Positions 1 to 5,625 are shown, counted from the stretch's first letter. The stretch is 5,625 bases of DNA from an uncultured Oscillospiraceae bacterium (GCA_900552225.1 URYX01000127.1:1-5625), one strand, 5' to 3'. The notes: generated from the sequence alone by a model not told the origin. Made by a program: numbers and translations.

Positions 1-500
1 ATCACACCGGCCGTCCAGCCGCCGATCTTGCGGAACCGGATGGCTACATACAGCACCAAAAAGGCACTGGCCAGTGCCACAGCCACCAGGCACTTGACAA
101 AGAACATCTTTCCCTTGGAGGCGGTCAGCGAGCTGGCATCCTCCGCATGGAAATTCCCGTCGGGATACGCCTTGTTCAGCGCATCCGTGATGGCCTGCTG
201 GTCATCCATGGTCAGCACATCGGTCGTGTACACGTTCAGCAGCGCAATGCCCGCCGACTCCGACGTCTGCACATCCACCTTGTGGCCGGTCGCCGTCTCG
301 ATGGCAGAGGCCACCGCAGAGGTATCCGCCGTACCGCTGTAGCTGTACTTGACCAGCGTACCGCCCTTAAAGGAGATATCCATCTCCGTCCCGAAGATGA
401 TGTTGAACAGCAGTCCGACCACCATCAGGCCGAGGGTGATATACCAGCAGATTTTGCGGGCATGAATATAGTCAAACTGACCGGTAAACAGCTTTCTCAT
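1..500 (-). CDS. secF: Protein translocase subunit SecF (N-terminal 166 residues, cut by window edge)
   Basis: SecF is an inner-membrane accessory subunit of the Sec protein-export channel. Together with SecD it uses the ion gradient to help release and pull translocated proteins on the outer face. The visible part has a short cytoplasmic start, a first membrane segment at about residues 17-36, and the family signature DISFKGGTLV (41-50), matching the usual D-x-x-G/K-GG-T pattern after TM1. An extracytoplasmic domain follows (about 50-130), then the start of TM2 (about 133-153) ending in YVAIRF (151-156), another familiar SecF stretch. The gene runs off the left edge, so roughly the last half of a usual ~300-residue protein is missing. 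It starts with ATG at 498-500, overlapping the secD stop as ATGA, with GGAGGTGAG just upstream. It is therefore almost certainly co-transcribed and translationally coupled with secD. No stop or frameshift is seen in the visible part. Confidence 0.95.
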   Translation of the reverse strand, partial: MRKLFTGQFDYIHARKICWYITLGLMVVGLLFNIIFGTEMDISFKGGTLVKYSYSGTADTSAVASAIETATGHKVDVQTSESAGIALLNVYTTDVLTMDDQQAITDALNKAYPDGNFHAEDASSLTASKGKMFFVKCLVAVALASAFLVLYVAIRFRKIGGWTAGV

Positions 501-1945
501 GCGCGCTCACCTCCATACATCCACGGCTTGCGGAAAATCTTGAGCCGCGAAATCGAACGAGTCATCAGACGCGCCGCGCCGACGCCCATGATAAAGTTGA
601 AGACAATGCCCATCAGCAGCGTGTAGCCGAAGGAATACACCGCACCGGTCGTAGCCGCCGGGAACATAAACAGGAACGGATACAGCAGCTTGGCCCACAG
701 TCCGTCCGGAGGTCCGAACACACCCATCAGCACAACCGCCACAATCACGTTCGTGATGTTGCCGTCGAAGATGGCCGAGAAGGACTGCCGCGAGCCCGCA
801 TCGATCGAGCCGTCGATGGTCTTGCCCATCCGGATTTCCTCCTTGATGCGCTCCGCCATAATCACGTTGGCATCCACGCCGATACCGACCGAGAGGATAA
901 TACCCGCAATACCGGGCAGCGTCAGCGTAAAGCCGTTCAGGAACCCGAAGTAGCCGGAAACCGCCGCAATCGAGCCGGCCATCTGACCGAGCAGCGTGAT
1001 GACCGCCACCACACCGGGCAGCCGATAATACAGAATCATAAACAGCGACACCAGCGCAAAGGCAATGATTCCCGCCATCACCATGGCGTTCAGCGCCTTG
1101 TCTCCGAGCGTCGGAGAAACGGTGCCGTAGCTCTTGACCTCAATATTGAAGGGCAGCGCGCCGGAGTTGATCAGCGTCGCCAGGTTGGAGGCCGACTCAA
1201 AATCAAAGCTGCCGGAGATCACGCACTCACCGTTCGTGATCTGCTCGTTCACCTTCGGATAGGAGATCATGTCGTGGTCCAGCCAGATGGAAATCGTCGA
1301 GTCGGCGGAGGAATTGGACTTTCCGAGCTCATACTGCTTTTTGGTCGCCTCGCTGAACTTCTCCTTGCCGGAATCCTTCAGCTTGAGCGACACCATGTAC
1401 TGCCCGATGTTTTCCTGATCCGCCACAGCCGTTGCCGAGGCCACGTCGTCGCCGGTCAGCACCAGCTCGCCGGTCGGTGCCTGATACTCGTTGCCGTCCT
1501 CGTCCTTCTTGGTCTCGGTGCCCTTTCCGATATAAAACGCAAGCTGCGCCGTCCGGCCGAGCTCCTCCACGGCGGCCGAGGGATCGTAATCCACCTCGCC
1601 GCTCGCCCACGGGAACCGCACGATCACTGCATTGTTCTGCGTATCCGCATACGCCTCATAATCTGTAATTCCCTGCAGCACCAGACGTTTCGCAATCACT
1701 TCTTTGACAGCCTCAACCTGCGATGCCGTGACGTTTTCCGTGCCCTCAACAGGCCCGAAGGTCGCGTCCACGCCGCCCCGGATATCAATACCGAGACGGA
1801 TGTCCTTCGCGCCCTTGATGTGCACGTCCACACGGTCACCGTAAGTCGTATAGATGCCGAAGAAGGAGGTATACGCCAGCGCCACGATCAGAAAGGCCAC
1901 AATAAAGAATGTGACCTTGGAACCGCGTTTCACGGTTTTCCTCAT
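497..1945 (-). CDS. secD: Protein translocase subunit SecD
   Basis: SecD is the larger membrane partner of SecF in the Sec export machinery. The 482-residue product has a TM1 at about 11-31, then the SecD signature LGIDIRGGVDATF (51-63) opening the large extracytoplasmic P1 region (about 40-285). Next come SGALPFNIEV (261-270) and GTVSPTLGDKAL (274-285), which lead into TM2. A cluster of five membrane segments follows at about 287-306, 311-332, 340-363, 395-430 and 437-460. TM4 carries GVDANVIMAERIKEE (356-370). Asp358 is at the position of the conserved proton-relay aspartate of the family (D519 in E. coli, D340 in T. thermophilus). The length is normal for unfused Firmicute SecD proteins and shorter than E. 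coli SecD (615). ATG at 1943-1945 is preceded by AGGGAGGA at good spacing and by a consensus promoter. secF follows with a 4-bp overlap. No missing motif is seen. Confidence 0.97.
   Translation of the reverse strand: MRKTVKRGSKVTFFIVAFLIVALAYTSFFGIYTTYGDRVDVHIKGAKDIRLGIDIRGGVDATFGPVEGTENVTASQVEAVKEVIAKRLVLQGITDYEAYADTQNNAVIVRFPWASGEVDYDPSAAVEELGRTAQLAFYIGKGTETKKDEDGNEYQAPTGELVLTGDDVASATAVADQENIGQYMVSLKLKDSGKEKFSEATKKQYELGKSNSSADSTISIWLDHDMISYPKVNEQITNGECVISGSFDFESASNLATLINSGALPFNIEVKSYGTVSPTLGDKALNAMVMAGIIAFALVSLFMILYYRLPGVVAVITLLGQMAGSIAAVSGYFGFLNGFTLTLPGIAGIILSVGIGVDANVIMAERIKEEIRMGKTIDGSIDAGSRQSFSAIFDGNITNVIVAVVLMGVFGPPDGLWAKLLYPFLFMFPAATTGAVYSFGYTLLMGIVFNFIMGVGAARLMTRSISRLKIFRKPWMYGGERA
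506..514 (-). promoter_or_regulatory. Ribosome binding site of secF inside the secD 3' end
   Basis: Read on the minus strand this is GGAGGTGAG, a near-complete Shine-Dalgarno sequence five bases before the secF ATG. It lies within the last codons of secD, which fixes the secF start and fits coupled translation of the two subunits. Confidence 0.85.
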
Positions 1946-1952
1946 TGGCTTG

Positions 1953-1960
1953 TCCTCCCT
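1953..1960 (-). promoter_or_regulatory. Ribosome binding site of secD
   Basis: On the minus strand this reads AGGGAGGA, a strong Shine-Dalgarno match seven bases before the secD ATG at 1945. It supports that start. Confidence 0.8.
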
Positions 1961-2011
1961 GAGTCAAGTTTTACCGCCCTCTCGCAGAGACAGAACGGTG
2001 CAATGTAATCT

Positions 2012-2040
2012 ATTATAGGAGAAACCGCCGGAAATGTCAA
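2012..2040 (-). promoter_or_regulatory. Consensus sigma-70-type promoter of the secDF operon
   Basis: On the minus strand the -35 box TTGACA (2040-2035) and the -10 box TATAAT (2017-2012) both match the housekeeping consensus exactly, with an ideal 17-base spacer. Transcription should start near 2005, giving a leader of about 60 bases before the secD ATG. The promoter is embedded in the hairpin at 2022-2055: the -35 box falls mostly in the loop and one stem arm lies in the spacer. Confidence 0.88.
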
Positions 2041-2059
2041 TCATTCCGGCGGTTTTTTT
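2022..2059. terminator. Hairpin terminator between the aminotransferase gene and secD
   Basis: Arms AAACCGCCGGAA (2022-2033) and TTCCGGCGGTTT (2044-2055) form a perfect 12-bp stem around a 10-base loop. On the plus strand the stem is followed by an uninterrupted T run (2053-2059), the classic intrinsic-terminator form. On the minus strand, the direction that would end the aminotransferase transcript, the tail is only TTTCTCC, so termination there should be weaker. No plus-strand gene lies to its left, so the strong direction may block antisense transcripts. The likely role is partial termination of the aminotransferase mRNA 26 bases past its stop. Confidence 0.7.
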
Positions 2060-2080
2060 CGCTTTTTGTTCTTTTTTTGT

Positions 2081-3367
2081 TTATTGCTCCGGCTCGGCCA
2101 GCAATCGCTCCGCCGCGCTGAGCTTGGCGCACAGGCAAAACAGCTCCATCGCCGTCTGCAGCTCCTCCACCGGAGGATAGGACGGCGCAAGCCGCAGATT
2201 CGAGTCGTGGGGATCACGGCCGTAGGGATATGTCGCTCCCGCCCCCGTAATGGTCACCCCCGCCTGCTTCAGCAGCTCCGCCGTGCGGGCGGCGCAGCCG
2301 TCCATCAGATCCACGCTGATGAAATAGCCGCCGTTCGGACGGCTCCAGCGGGCAATCCCGCGGCCGCCGAGCTCCTCCTCCAGCACCCGCAGCACCGTTT
2401 CAAACTTCGGCCGCAGAATCTCCGCATGCCGGCGCATATGCTGCTGCAGATGGTTCAGGTCGCGGAAAAAGCGGGTATGCCGCAGCATATTCAGCTTGTC
2501 GTAGCCGATGGTCTGCACCGTCAGACGGCGGCGGATGTCCGCCACATTGGCGGGCGAGGCCGCGAGCGCCGCAATGCCGGAGCCCGGGAAGCTGATTTTG
2601 GAGGTGGAGGCAAACAGAATCGGCAGATCGGGATGTCCCGCCCGCTCCGCCTCCTCATAGAGGTTGAGCAGCGTATCCGGTGTATCCGTCAGATGGTGCA
2701 GGCAATAGGCATTGTCCCACATAATCCGGAAATCGGGGGCCGCCGGCGACAGCGCAGCCAGCCGCCGCACCGTCTCGTCCGAATAGGTCACGCCGGTGGG
2801 ATTGGCATACATCGGCACGCACCAGATTCCCTTCACCGCCGGATCACGCACCAGCCGCTCCACCGCATCCATGTCCGGTCCGGTGTCGGTCATCTCCACC
2901 GTCACCATCTCGATCCCGAGGAACTCCGTAATGGCAAAATGCCGGTCATACCCGGGTGCGGGGCACAGGAACTTGACCTGTCCCTGCCGGCACCACGCCG
3001 GATGTCCCATAATTCCCTTGATATAAGCCGCCGCCAGATAATCGTACATCAGATTCAGGCTGGAGTTGCCGCCGATGAGCACATTCTCCGCCGGCACCCC
3101 GAGCATATCGCTGAACATGCGGCGCGCCTCGGGAATGCCCTCCAGCATCCCGTAGTTGCGCACATCCAGTCCGTCGTGCGTCGTGCAGCCCGCACTCACG
3201 CTCACGCTGTCCAGCATGGAAGCCGTCAGATCCAGCTGCTCCGGGCACGGCTTGCCGCGCGACATATCCAGCTTCAGTCCGCGCGCCGCATACCGCGCAT
3301 ACTGCTCCTGCCAGTCCTTCTGACAGGCCAGCAATTCTTCCCTGCTCAGTGCGCCGATTTCTTTCAT
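2081..3367 (-). CDS. PLP-dependent aspartate aminotransferase (AspT-like, class I/II fold)
   Basis: This cytoplasmic PLP enzyme should swap the amino group between aspartate and 2-oxoglutarate, giving oxaloacetate and glutamate. The 428-residue product shows the ordered landmarks of fold-type I aminotransferases. SRGKP (36-40) is an N-terminal substrate-contact segment, and GGNSSLNL (99-106) is the cofactor phosphate-binding turn. NPTG (189-192) and WDNAY (217-221, Asp218 facing the PLP ring nitrogen) follow. STSKISFPG (254-262) has Lys257 as Schiff-base lysine, and NLRLAPS (390-396) has Arg392 for the substrate carboxylate. Length and motif wording fit the ~430-residue aspartate aminotransferase group known from Corynebacterium AspT (Pfam PF12897, from memory) better than E. 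coli AspC. The ATG at 3365-3367 was chosen because an upstream in-frame ATG at 3427 lies inside the promoter. Exact amino-acid preference is not provable from sequence. It is divergent from an asparaginase-like gene. Confidence 0.88.
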   Translation of the reverse strand: MKEIGALSREELLACQKDWQEQYARYAARGLKLDMSRGKPCPEQLDLTASMLDSVSVSAGCTTHDGLDVRNYGMLEGIPEARRMFSDMLGVPAENVLIGGNSSLNLMYDYLAAAYIKGIMGHPAWCRQGQVKFLCPAPGYDRHFAITEFLGIEMVTVEMTDTGPDMDAVERLVRDPAVKGIWCVPMYANPTGVTYSDETVRRLAALSPAAPDFRIMWDNAYCLHHLTDTPDTLLNLYEEAERAGHPDLPILFASTSKISFPGSGIAALAASPANVADIRRRLTVQTIGYDKLNMLRHTRFFRDLNHLQQHMRRHAEILRPKFETVLRVLEEELGGRGIARWSRPNGGYFISVDLMDGCAARTAELLKQAGVTITGAGATYPYGRDPHDSNLRLAPSYPPVEELQTAMELFCLCAKLSAAERLLAEPEQ

Positions 3368-3378
3368 GATGCTTTGAG

Positions 3379-3384
3379 ACCTCC
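3379..3384 (-). promoter_or_regulatory. Ribosome binding site of the aminotransferase gene
   Basis: On the minus strand this is GGAGGT, lying 11 bases before the ATG at 3367. The spacing is a little long, but no other start codon fits. It decides against the longer reading frame that begins at 3427. Confidence 0.7.
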
Positions 3385-3388
3385 AAAA

Positions 3389-3470
3389 ATGCAAATTGCA
3401 AGCAACCGATTGCCTGTATTGTAGCATATATCCGTATAAAATGCAAGTTGTTTTTTGAAAAATTGCAAAT
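3389..3470. repeat. TTGCAA-type repeated motifs around the aminotransferase promoter
   Basis: The nonamer AAATTGCAA, containing the palindrome TTGCAA, occurs at 3393-3401 and again at 3460-3468. One copy is in the transcribed leader and one is just upstream of the -35 box. Related ATGCAA sequences sit at 3389-3394 and at 3441-3446, the latter being the -35 box itself. The layout resembles paired operator sites, but the motif is short and AT-rich, so chance is possible. Confidence 0.35.
3418..3446 (-). promoter_or_regulatory. Promoter of the aminotransferase gene
   Basis: On the minus strand: -35 TTGCAT (3446-3441), a 17-base spacer, and -10 TACAAT (3423-3418) preceded by TGC, giving an extended -10 (TGCTACAAT). 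The predicted start is near 3411, with a leader of about 44 bases before the ATG at 3367. The upstream ATG at 3427 falls inside the spacer, so it is not transcribed from here. Confidence 0.75.
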
Positions 3471-3538
3471 TCGCCGTCATATCGCCTCTTGCCAAAAAAT
3501 ACTGCACCGCATCTTCTCTCCGCCGTCCAAAAAAGGTC

Positions 3539-3567
3539 TTGCCTTTTCCCAAAAGACTCTATATACT
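3539..3567 (+). promoter_or_regulatory. Probable promoter of the asparaginase-family gene
   Basis: The -35 box TTGCCT (3539-3544), a 17-base spacer and the -10 box TATACT (3562-3567) make a good but non-perfect housekeeping promoter. Transcription would begin near 3574, about 56 bases ahead of the ATG at 3630. It is divergent from the aminotransferase promoter, with about 90 bases between the two -35 boxes. Confidence 0.6.
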
Positions 3568-3629
3568 GATAACAGTGTGCCTTTATAACTTTTGAAATAT
3601 CTCTTTTGAAAAAGGGGTCTGTCTACACC

Positions 3630-4667
3630 ATGAAACCCATCCTGGTCGTGCTGACCGGCGGCACCATCGGCAGCAGCATGGAAAACGGCGAAATCGGGCT
3701 GCGTGGCGGCACCGCCCGCATTCTGGAGCTGTACCGCCATACCTACGGCGACGACTGCTTTGAAACCGTCTGTCCCATCACGCTGCTTTCGGAAAATATG
3801 ACGCCCTACGACTGGGCGCGGCTGTACGGCTGCCTGCGGGACGTGCGCACAGAGCGCTACGCCGGCCTCATCGTCTGCCACGGCTCGGATACCCTCCCCT
3901 ACACCGCTGCCCTGCTCGGATTTCTGTTCCGCCACCTGCCGATTCCGCTGATTCTGGTGGCCAGCAACCGGCCGCTCGGCACGGAGGGCTCCAACGGACT
4001 GAGCAACTTTGCCGCCGCCGTGCGGCTGATCCGGCGTGAGGCGCTGCCCGGTGTCTATGTATCCTATGAAAATACCCCCGGCGATATACGCCTTTATCTG
4101 TCCACACGCCTGCTGGAGGCCGACCCCTACCACGACCGCTTCATGAGCTACGGCGGCATCGACCTGGCGCGCATCACGGAGCAGGGCCTGCTCCCCTTCA
4201 CATCTCCCTGTAACCCGTCCCTGTCCCAGCTGCGGCAGCCGCGGCCGCCGATCGACTGCCCGGTGCTCGACCCCGAAAAGCCGATTGCGCTGATCCGCCC
4301 CTATCCCGGACTGGATTACCGCCAGTTCCGGTGGGCCGTCAAGCCCTGCGCCATCCTGCACACCGACTACCATTCGGACACCGCCAGTACGGCTCCCGGG
4401 CCCTACGGCCTCCCGGGCTTTGTCGCCCGGTGCACGGAGGAGGGCATTCCCGTCTATCTCTGCTCGCTGCGGCAGAGCCACCGTGCCCTGTATGAGACCA
4501 CCCTGCAGCTTCTGCAGATCGGGGTGCGTCCCCTGTTCTCGCTTTCGACGGAGGCGGCGCTCGCCAAGCTGCGCGTAGCCTATAATCAGACCGCCATGCC
4601 GCCCGAAGAATATCTCAAAGCCGACATCTATTACGAAATTGCGGAAAAATCATCAGAAAATGCTTGA
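3630..4667 (+). CDS. Asparaginase-family protein (type I-like, cytoplasmic)
   Basis: The family hydrolyses asparagine to aspartate and ammonia. The 345-residue product is of normal length (about 330-345) and has no signal peptide, so it should act in the cytoplasm. The N-terminal motif LVVLTGGTIGS (5-15) carries the nucleophilic threonine, Thr12. A second conserved segment, VCHGSDTLPYTA (82-93), corresponds to the HGTDT signature, but Ser86 replaces the usual catalytic threonine; Asp87 is kept. ILSEN-type text (LLSENMTPYDW, 52-62) and SNGLSNF (121-127) also fit type I enzymes. The family's catalytic lysine appears to be replaced by Arg160 (STRLLEAD), though this alignment is by eye. The start is ATG 3630 because LTGGTIG begins normally five residues after it; AAGGGGT (3612-3618) is a plausible ribosome site. 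The stop TGA overlaps the tRNA promoter. Substrate is uncertain: a divergent asparaginase or related amidohydrolase is likely. Confidence 0.85.
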   Translation: MKPILVVLTGGTIGSSMENGEIGLRGGTARILELYRHTYGDDCFETVCPITLLSENMTPYDWARLYGCLRDVRTERYAGLIVCHGSDTLPYTAALLGFLFRHLPIPLILVASNRPLGTEGSNGLSNFAAAVRLIRREALPGVYVSYENTPGDIRLYLSTRLLEADPYHDRFMSYGGIDLARITEQGLLPFTSPCNPSLSQLRQPRPPIDCPVLDPEKPIALIRPYPGLDYRQFRWAVKPCAILHTDYHSDTASTAPGPYGLPGFVARCTEEGIPVYLCSLRQSHRALYETTLQLLQIGVRPLFSLSTEAALAKLRVAYNQTAMPPEEYLKADIYYEIAEKSSENA

Positions 4668-4692
4668 CAAATACAAATGTGTCCCGTATAAT
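4664..4692 (+). promoter_or_regulatory. Consensus promoter of the tRNA-Val gene
   Basis: TTGACA (4664-4669) and TATAAT (4687-4692) both match consensus exactly, with a 17-base spacer. The start should be near 4699, about ten bases ahead of the mature tRNA 5' end. The TGA stop codon of the preceding gene (4665-4667) is part of the -35 box. Confidence 0.9.
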
Positions 4693-4708
4693 AGCTTATG
4701 CTCGATGT

Positions 4709-4784
4709 GGACGTTTAGCTCAGCTGGTAGAGCATTCGCTTGACGTGCGAAGGGTCAGCGGTTCGAGTCCGTTAACGTCCACCA
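4709..4784 (+). tRNA. tRNA-Val (anticodon GAC)
   Basis: A complete 76-base cloverleaf was folded by hand. The acceptor stem GGACGTT/AACGTCC pairs perfectly (4709-4715 with 4774-4780). The D-arm is GCTC/GAGC around AGCTGGTA. The anticodon stem TTCGC/GCGAA (4735-4739 with 4747-4751) encloses the 7-base loop TTGACGT, putting anticodon GAC at 4742-4744, which reads GUC and GUU valine codons. The T-arm has TTCGAGT as its loop. The discriminator A and an encoded CCA (4782-4784) complete it. It has its own promoter and terminator and can also be reached by read-through from the asparaginase-family gene, because no terminator separates them. Confidence 0.97.
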
Positions 4785-4791
4785 CGAAACC

Positions 4792-4822
4792 AAAGGGGCA
4801 CGCTGCAGCGTGCCCCTTTTTT
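4792..4822 (+). terminator. Intrinsic terminator after tRNA-Val
   Basis: AAAGGGGCACGC (4792-4803) and GCGTGCCCCTTT (4808-4819) form a perfect 12-bp stem around TGCA. The T run at 4817-4822 follows directly. It begins eight bases past the tRNA CCA end and should also end read-through from the asparaginase-family gene. Confidence 0.95.
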
Positions 4823-4900
4823 CTCTGTAAAATCCGCATTTTCCGCTTGTCTGCGAATCACCTGTGTCTGTTTTCTTGCAAAAAGGGAGAGTGAAAAACG

Positions 4901-5597
4901 GTGGGAATCTCCGATGTAATCGCCCTGCTCGGCGGCGTGGCCCTGTTCCTGTTCGGCATGAGCCTGATGGGCGAGGGCCTCAAGCGGGTAGCCGGCAGCC
5001 AGATGGAACTGATTCTCTATAAGCTCACCAACAATACCTGGAAGGGTATCCTGCTCGGCACCGTCGTCACCATGGTCATCCAGTCCTCCTCAGCCACCTC
5101 CGTGATGGCCATCGGATTTGTGAACTCCGGCATGATGAAGTTCCGGCAGGCCATCGGTATCGTGCTCGGCTCCATCCTCGGCACCAGCATCACCGGATGG
5201 GTCATCTGCCTGTCGGAGTTCAGCGGCGGCAGCGGCTGGGTCAAGCTGCTGTCCACCGCCACGCTCACGGGGCTGACCGCCATCGCGGGCATCGTGCTGC
5301 GCATGTTCTGCAAGGGGACCACCACCACTCACCTCGGAGACATCCTGCTCGGCTTTGCGGTACTCATGTTCGGCATCAGCGCCATGGGCGACTCCGTGGC
5401 CCCGCTGAAGGAGAGCGAGGAATTCATCCGCGTGCTCACCACCTTCAGCAATCCGCTGATCGGCATCCTGGCCGGCACACTGTTCACCGCCGTGCTGCAA
5501 AGCGCCTCCGCGGCCTGCGGTATTCTGCAGGCGCTGTCGCTGACGGGTGCCGTCAGCCTTGAAATGGCCTTTCCGCTGATTTTCGGCATTGCTATCG
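4901..5597 (+). CDS. Na+/phosphate cotransporter family protein (N-terminal 232 residues, truncated)
   Basis: This polytopic membrane protein belongs to the Na+/Pi-cotransporter (NptA/SLC34-like) family, which moves inorganic phosphate with sodium. The family's duplicated signature is visible: QSSSATS at residues 61-67 and QSASAA at 200-205, each after a hydrophobic run (TVVTMVI and GTLFTAVL). Between them are several hydrophobic segments (about 6-22, 48-75, 84-103, 115-133, 146-163, 185-200). The start is GTG at 4901: an in-frame TGA at 4892-4894 rules out anything longer, the next in-frame ATG (4958) would remove most of TM1, and GGGAG at 4885-4889 is a plausible ribosome site. The gene is cut because the genomic sequence ends at about 5597 and adapter follows. 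Many Firmicute relatives carry a C-terminal PhoU-like domain, but that part is not visible here. No clear promoter was found between the tRNA terminator and this start. Confidence 0.88.
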
Positions 5598-5625
5598 CTG
5601 TCTCTTATACACATCTCCGAGCCCA
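5598..5625 (+). other. Illumina Nextera transposase adapter (sequencing artefact)
   Basis: Bases 5598-5616 are the 19-bp Tn5 mosaic end (CTGTCTCTTATACACATCT). The following CCGAGCCCA (5617-5625) matches the continuation of the Nextera read-2 adapter. The 28-base match is exact against the adapter as I remember it, and sits at the very end of the window. It is untrimmed library sequence, not biology; the true genomic end is about 5597, give or take a base or three. Confidence 0.97.

Noticed and set aside
1986..1993. Octamer AGAGACAG (CTGTCTCT on the other strand) resembling the adapter mosaic end
   Set aside because: Only eight bases match and the next base departs from the mosaic end. It lies in the secD leader and is chance.
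2066..3424. Long plus-strand open frame (452 residues) opposite the aminotransferase gene
   Set aside because: Its product is rich in Arg, His and Gln with no domain or hydrophobic pattern. It exactly shadows a clear PLP enzyme with an intact set of motifs. High GC content explains the lack of stops.
3368..3427. Twenty-residue N-terminal extension of the aminotransferase from an upstream ATG at 3427
   Set aside because: That ATG lies within the spacer of the predicted promoter, has no good ribosome site, and the extra residues do not look like this family. The ATG at 3367 with GGAGGT is better.
3528..3549. Small hairpin AAAAGG-TCTTG-CCTTTT in the divergent region
   Set aside because: The stem is only six pairs with two G-C pairs. 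It overlaps the likely -35 region and no gene would end there. It is too weak for a terminator or riboswitch.
3606..3629. TTG start eight codons before the chosen asparaginase start
   Set aside because: The codons would read through the ribosome site (AAGGGGT). The family motif TGGTIG normally begins a few residues after Met, which fits the ATG at 3630.
3477..4481. Minus-strand open frame (334 residues) opposite the asparaginase-family gene
   Set aside because: It has Gly/Ala/Arg-rich composition and no recognisable motif, and it lies antisense to a gene with clear catalytic motifs. It is a shadow.
4709..4784. tRNA-Val as an integration site for a mobile element
   Set aside because: There is no integrase gene, no repeat of the tRNA 3' end and no change of base composition nearby. 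The downstream gene is an ordinary transporter.
4823..4900. Promoter for the Na+/Pi transporter gene between the tRNA terminator and its GTG
   Set aside because: TAAAAT at 4828-4833 resembles a -10 box, but the matching -35 position falls in the terminator stem and reads GCAGCG. No other pair of boxes was convincing.
5090..5614. Minus-strand open frame starting MCIRDS
   Set aside because: The start codon and first residues come from the sequencing adapter, and the remainder is antisense to the Na+/Pi transporter.

Overview
This is a 5.6-kb piece of a moderately high-GC bacterial chromosome. Strong Shine-Dalgarno sites (GGAGG type), near-perfect housekeeping promoters (TTGACA-17-TATAAT twice), separate secD and secF genes, and short compact intergenic gaps all suggest a Firmicute of the class Clostridia, probably a gut-type Oscillospirales/Ruminococcaceae lineage. 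That placement is inferred from style and protein flavour, not from a database match.

Layout: on the minus strand, a secD-secF pair (secF cut by the left edge) has its own consensus promoter. Upstream of it, also on the minus strand, is a PLP-dependent aspartate aminotransferase of the AspT-like (about 430-residue) group. A 262-bp divergent intergenic region (3368-3629) separates this from a plus-strand asparaginase-family gene. The asparaginase stop codon lies inside the -35 box of a tRNA-Val(GAC) gene, which ends in a textbook intrinsic terminator. The last gene is the first 232 codons of a Na+/phosphate cotransporter-family protein, reading off the right edge.

Function: SecD and SecF are membrane partners of the Sec translocon that use ion flow to pull secreted proteins outward. 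The divergent asparaginase and aspartate aminotransferase could form a short route from asparagine to aspartate to oxaloacetate. That link is inferred from gene position and family. The Na+/Pi-type gene appears unrelated to its neighbours.

Technical point: the last 28 bases (5598-5625) are Illumina Nextera transposase adapter, not genome. The biological sequence therefore ends at about 5597, and any protein read through that point is artificial. I found no phage, CRISPR array, insertion sequence or evident new system. The points most worth a second look are the adapter, the altered catalytic positions of the asparaginase-like protein, and the overlapping promoter/terminator and promoter/stop-codon arrangements. 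No stretch longer than 300 bases lacks a gene.
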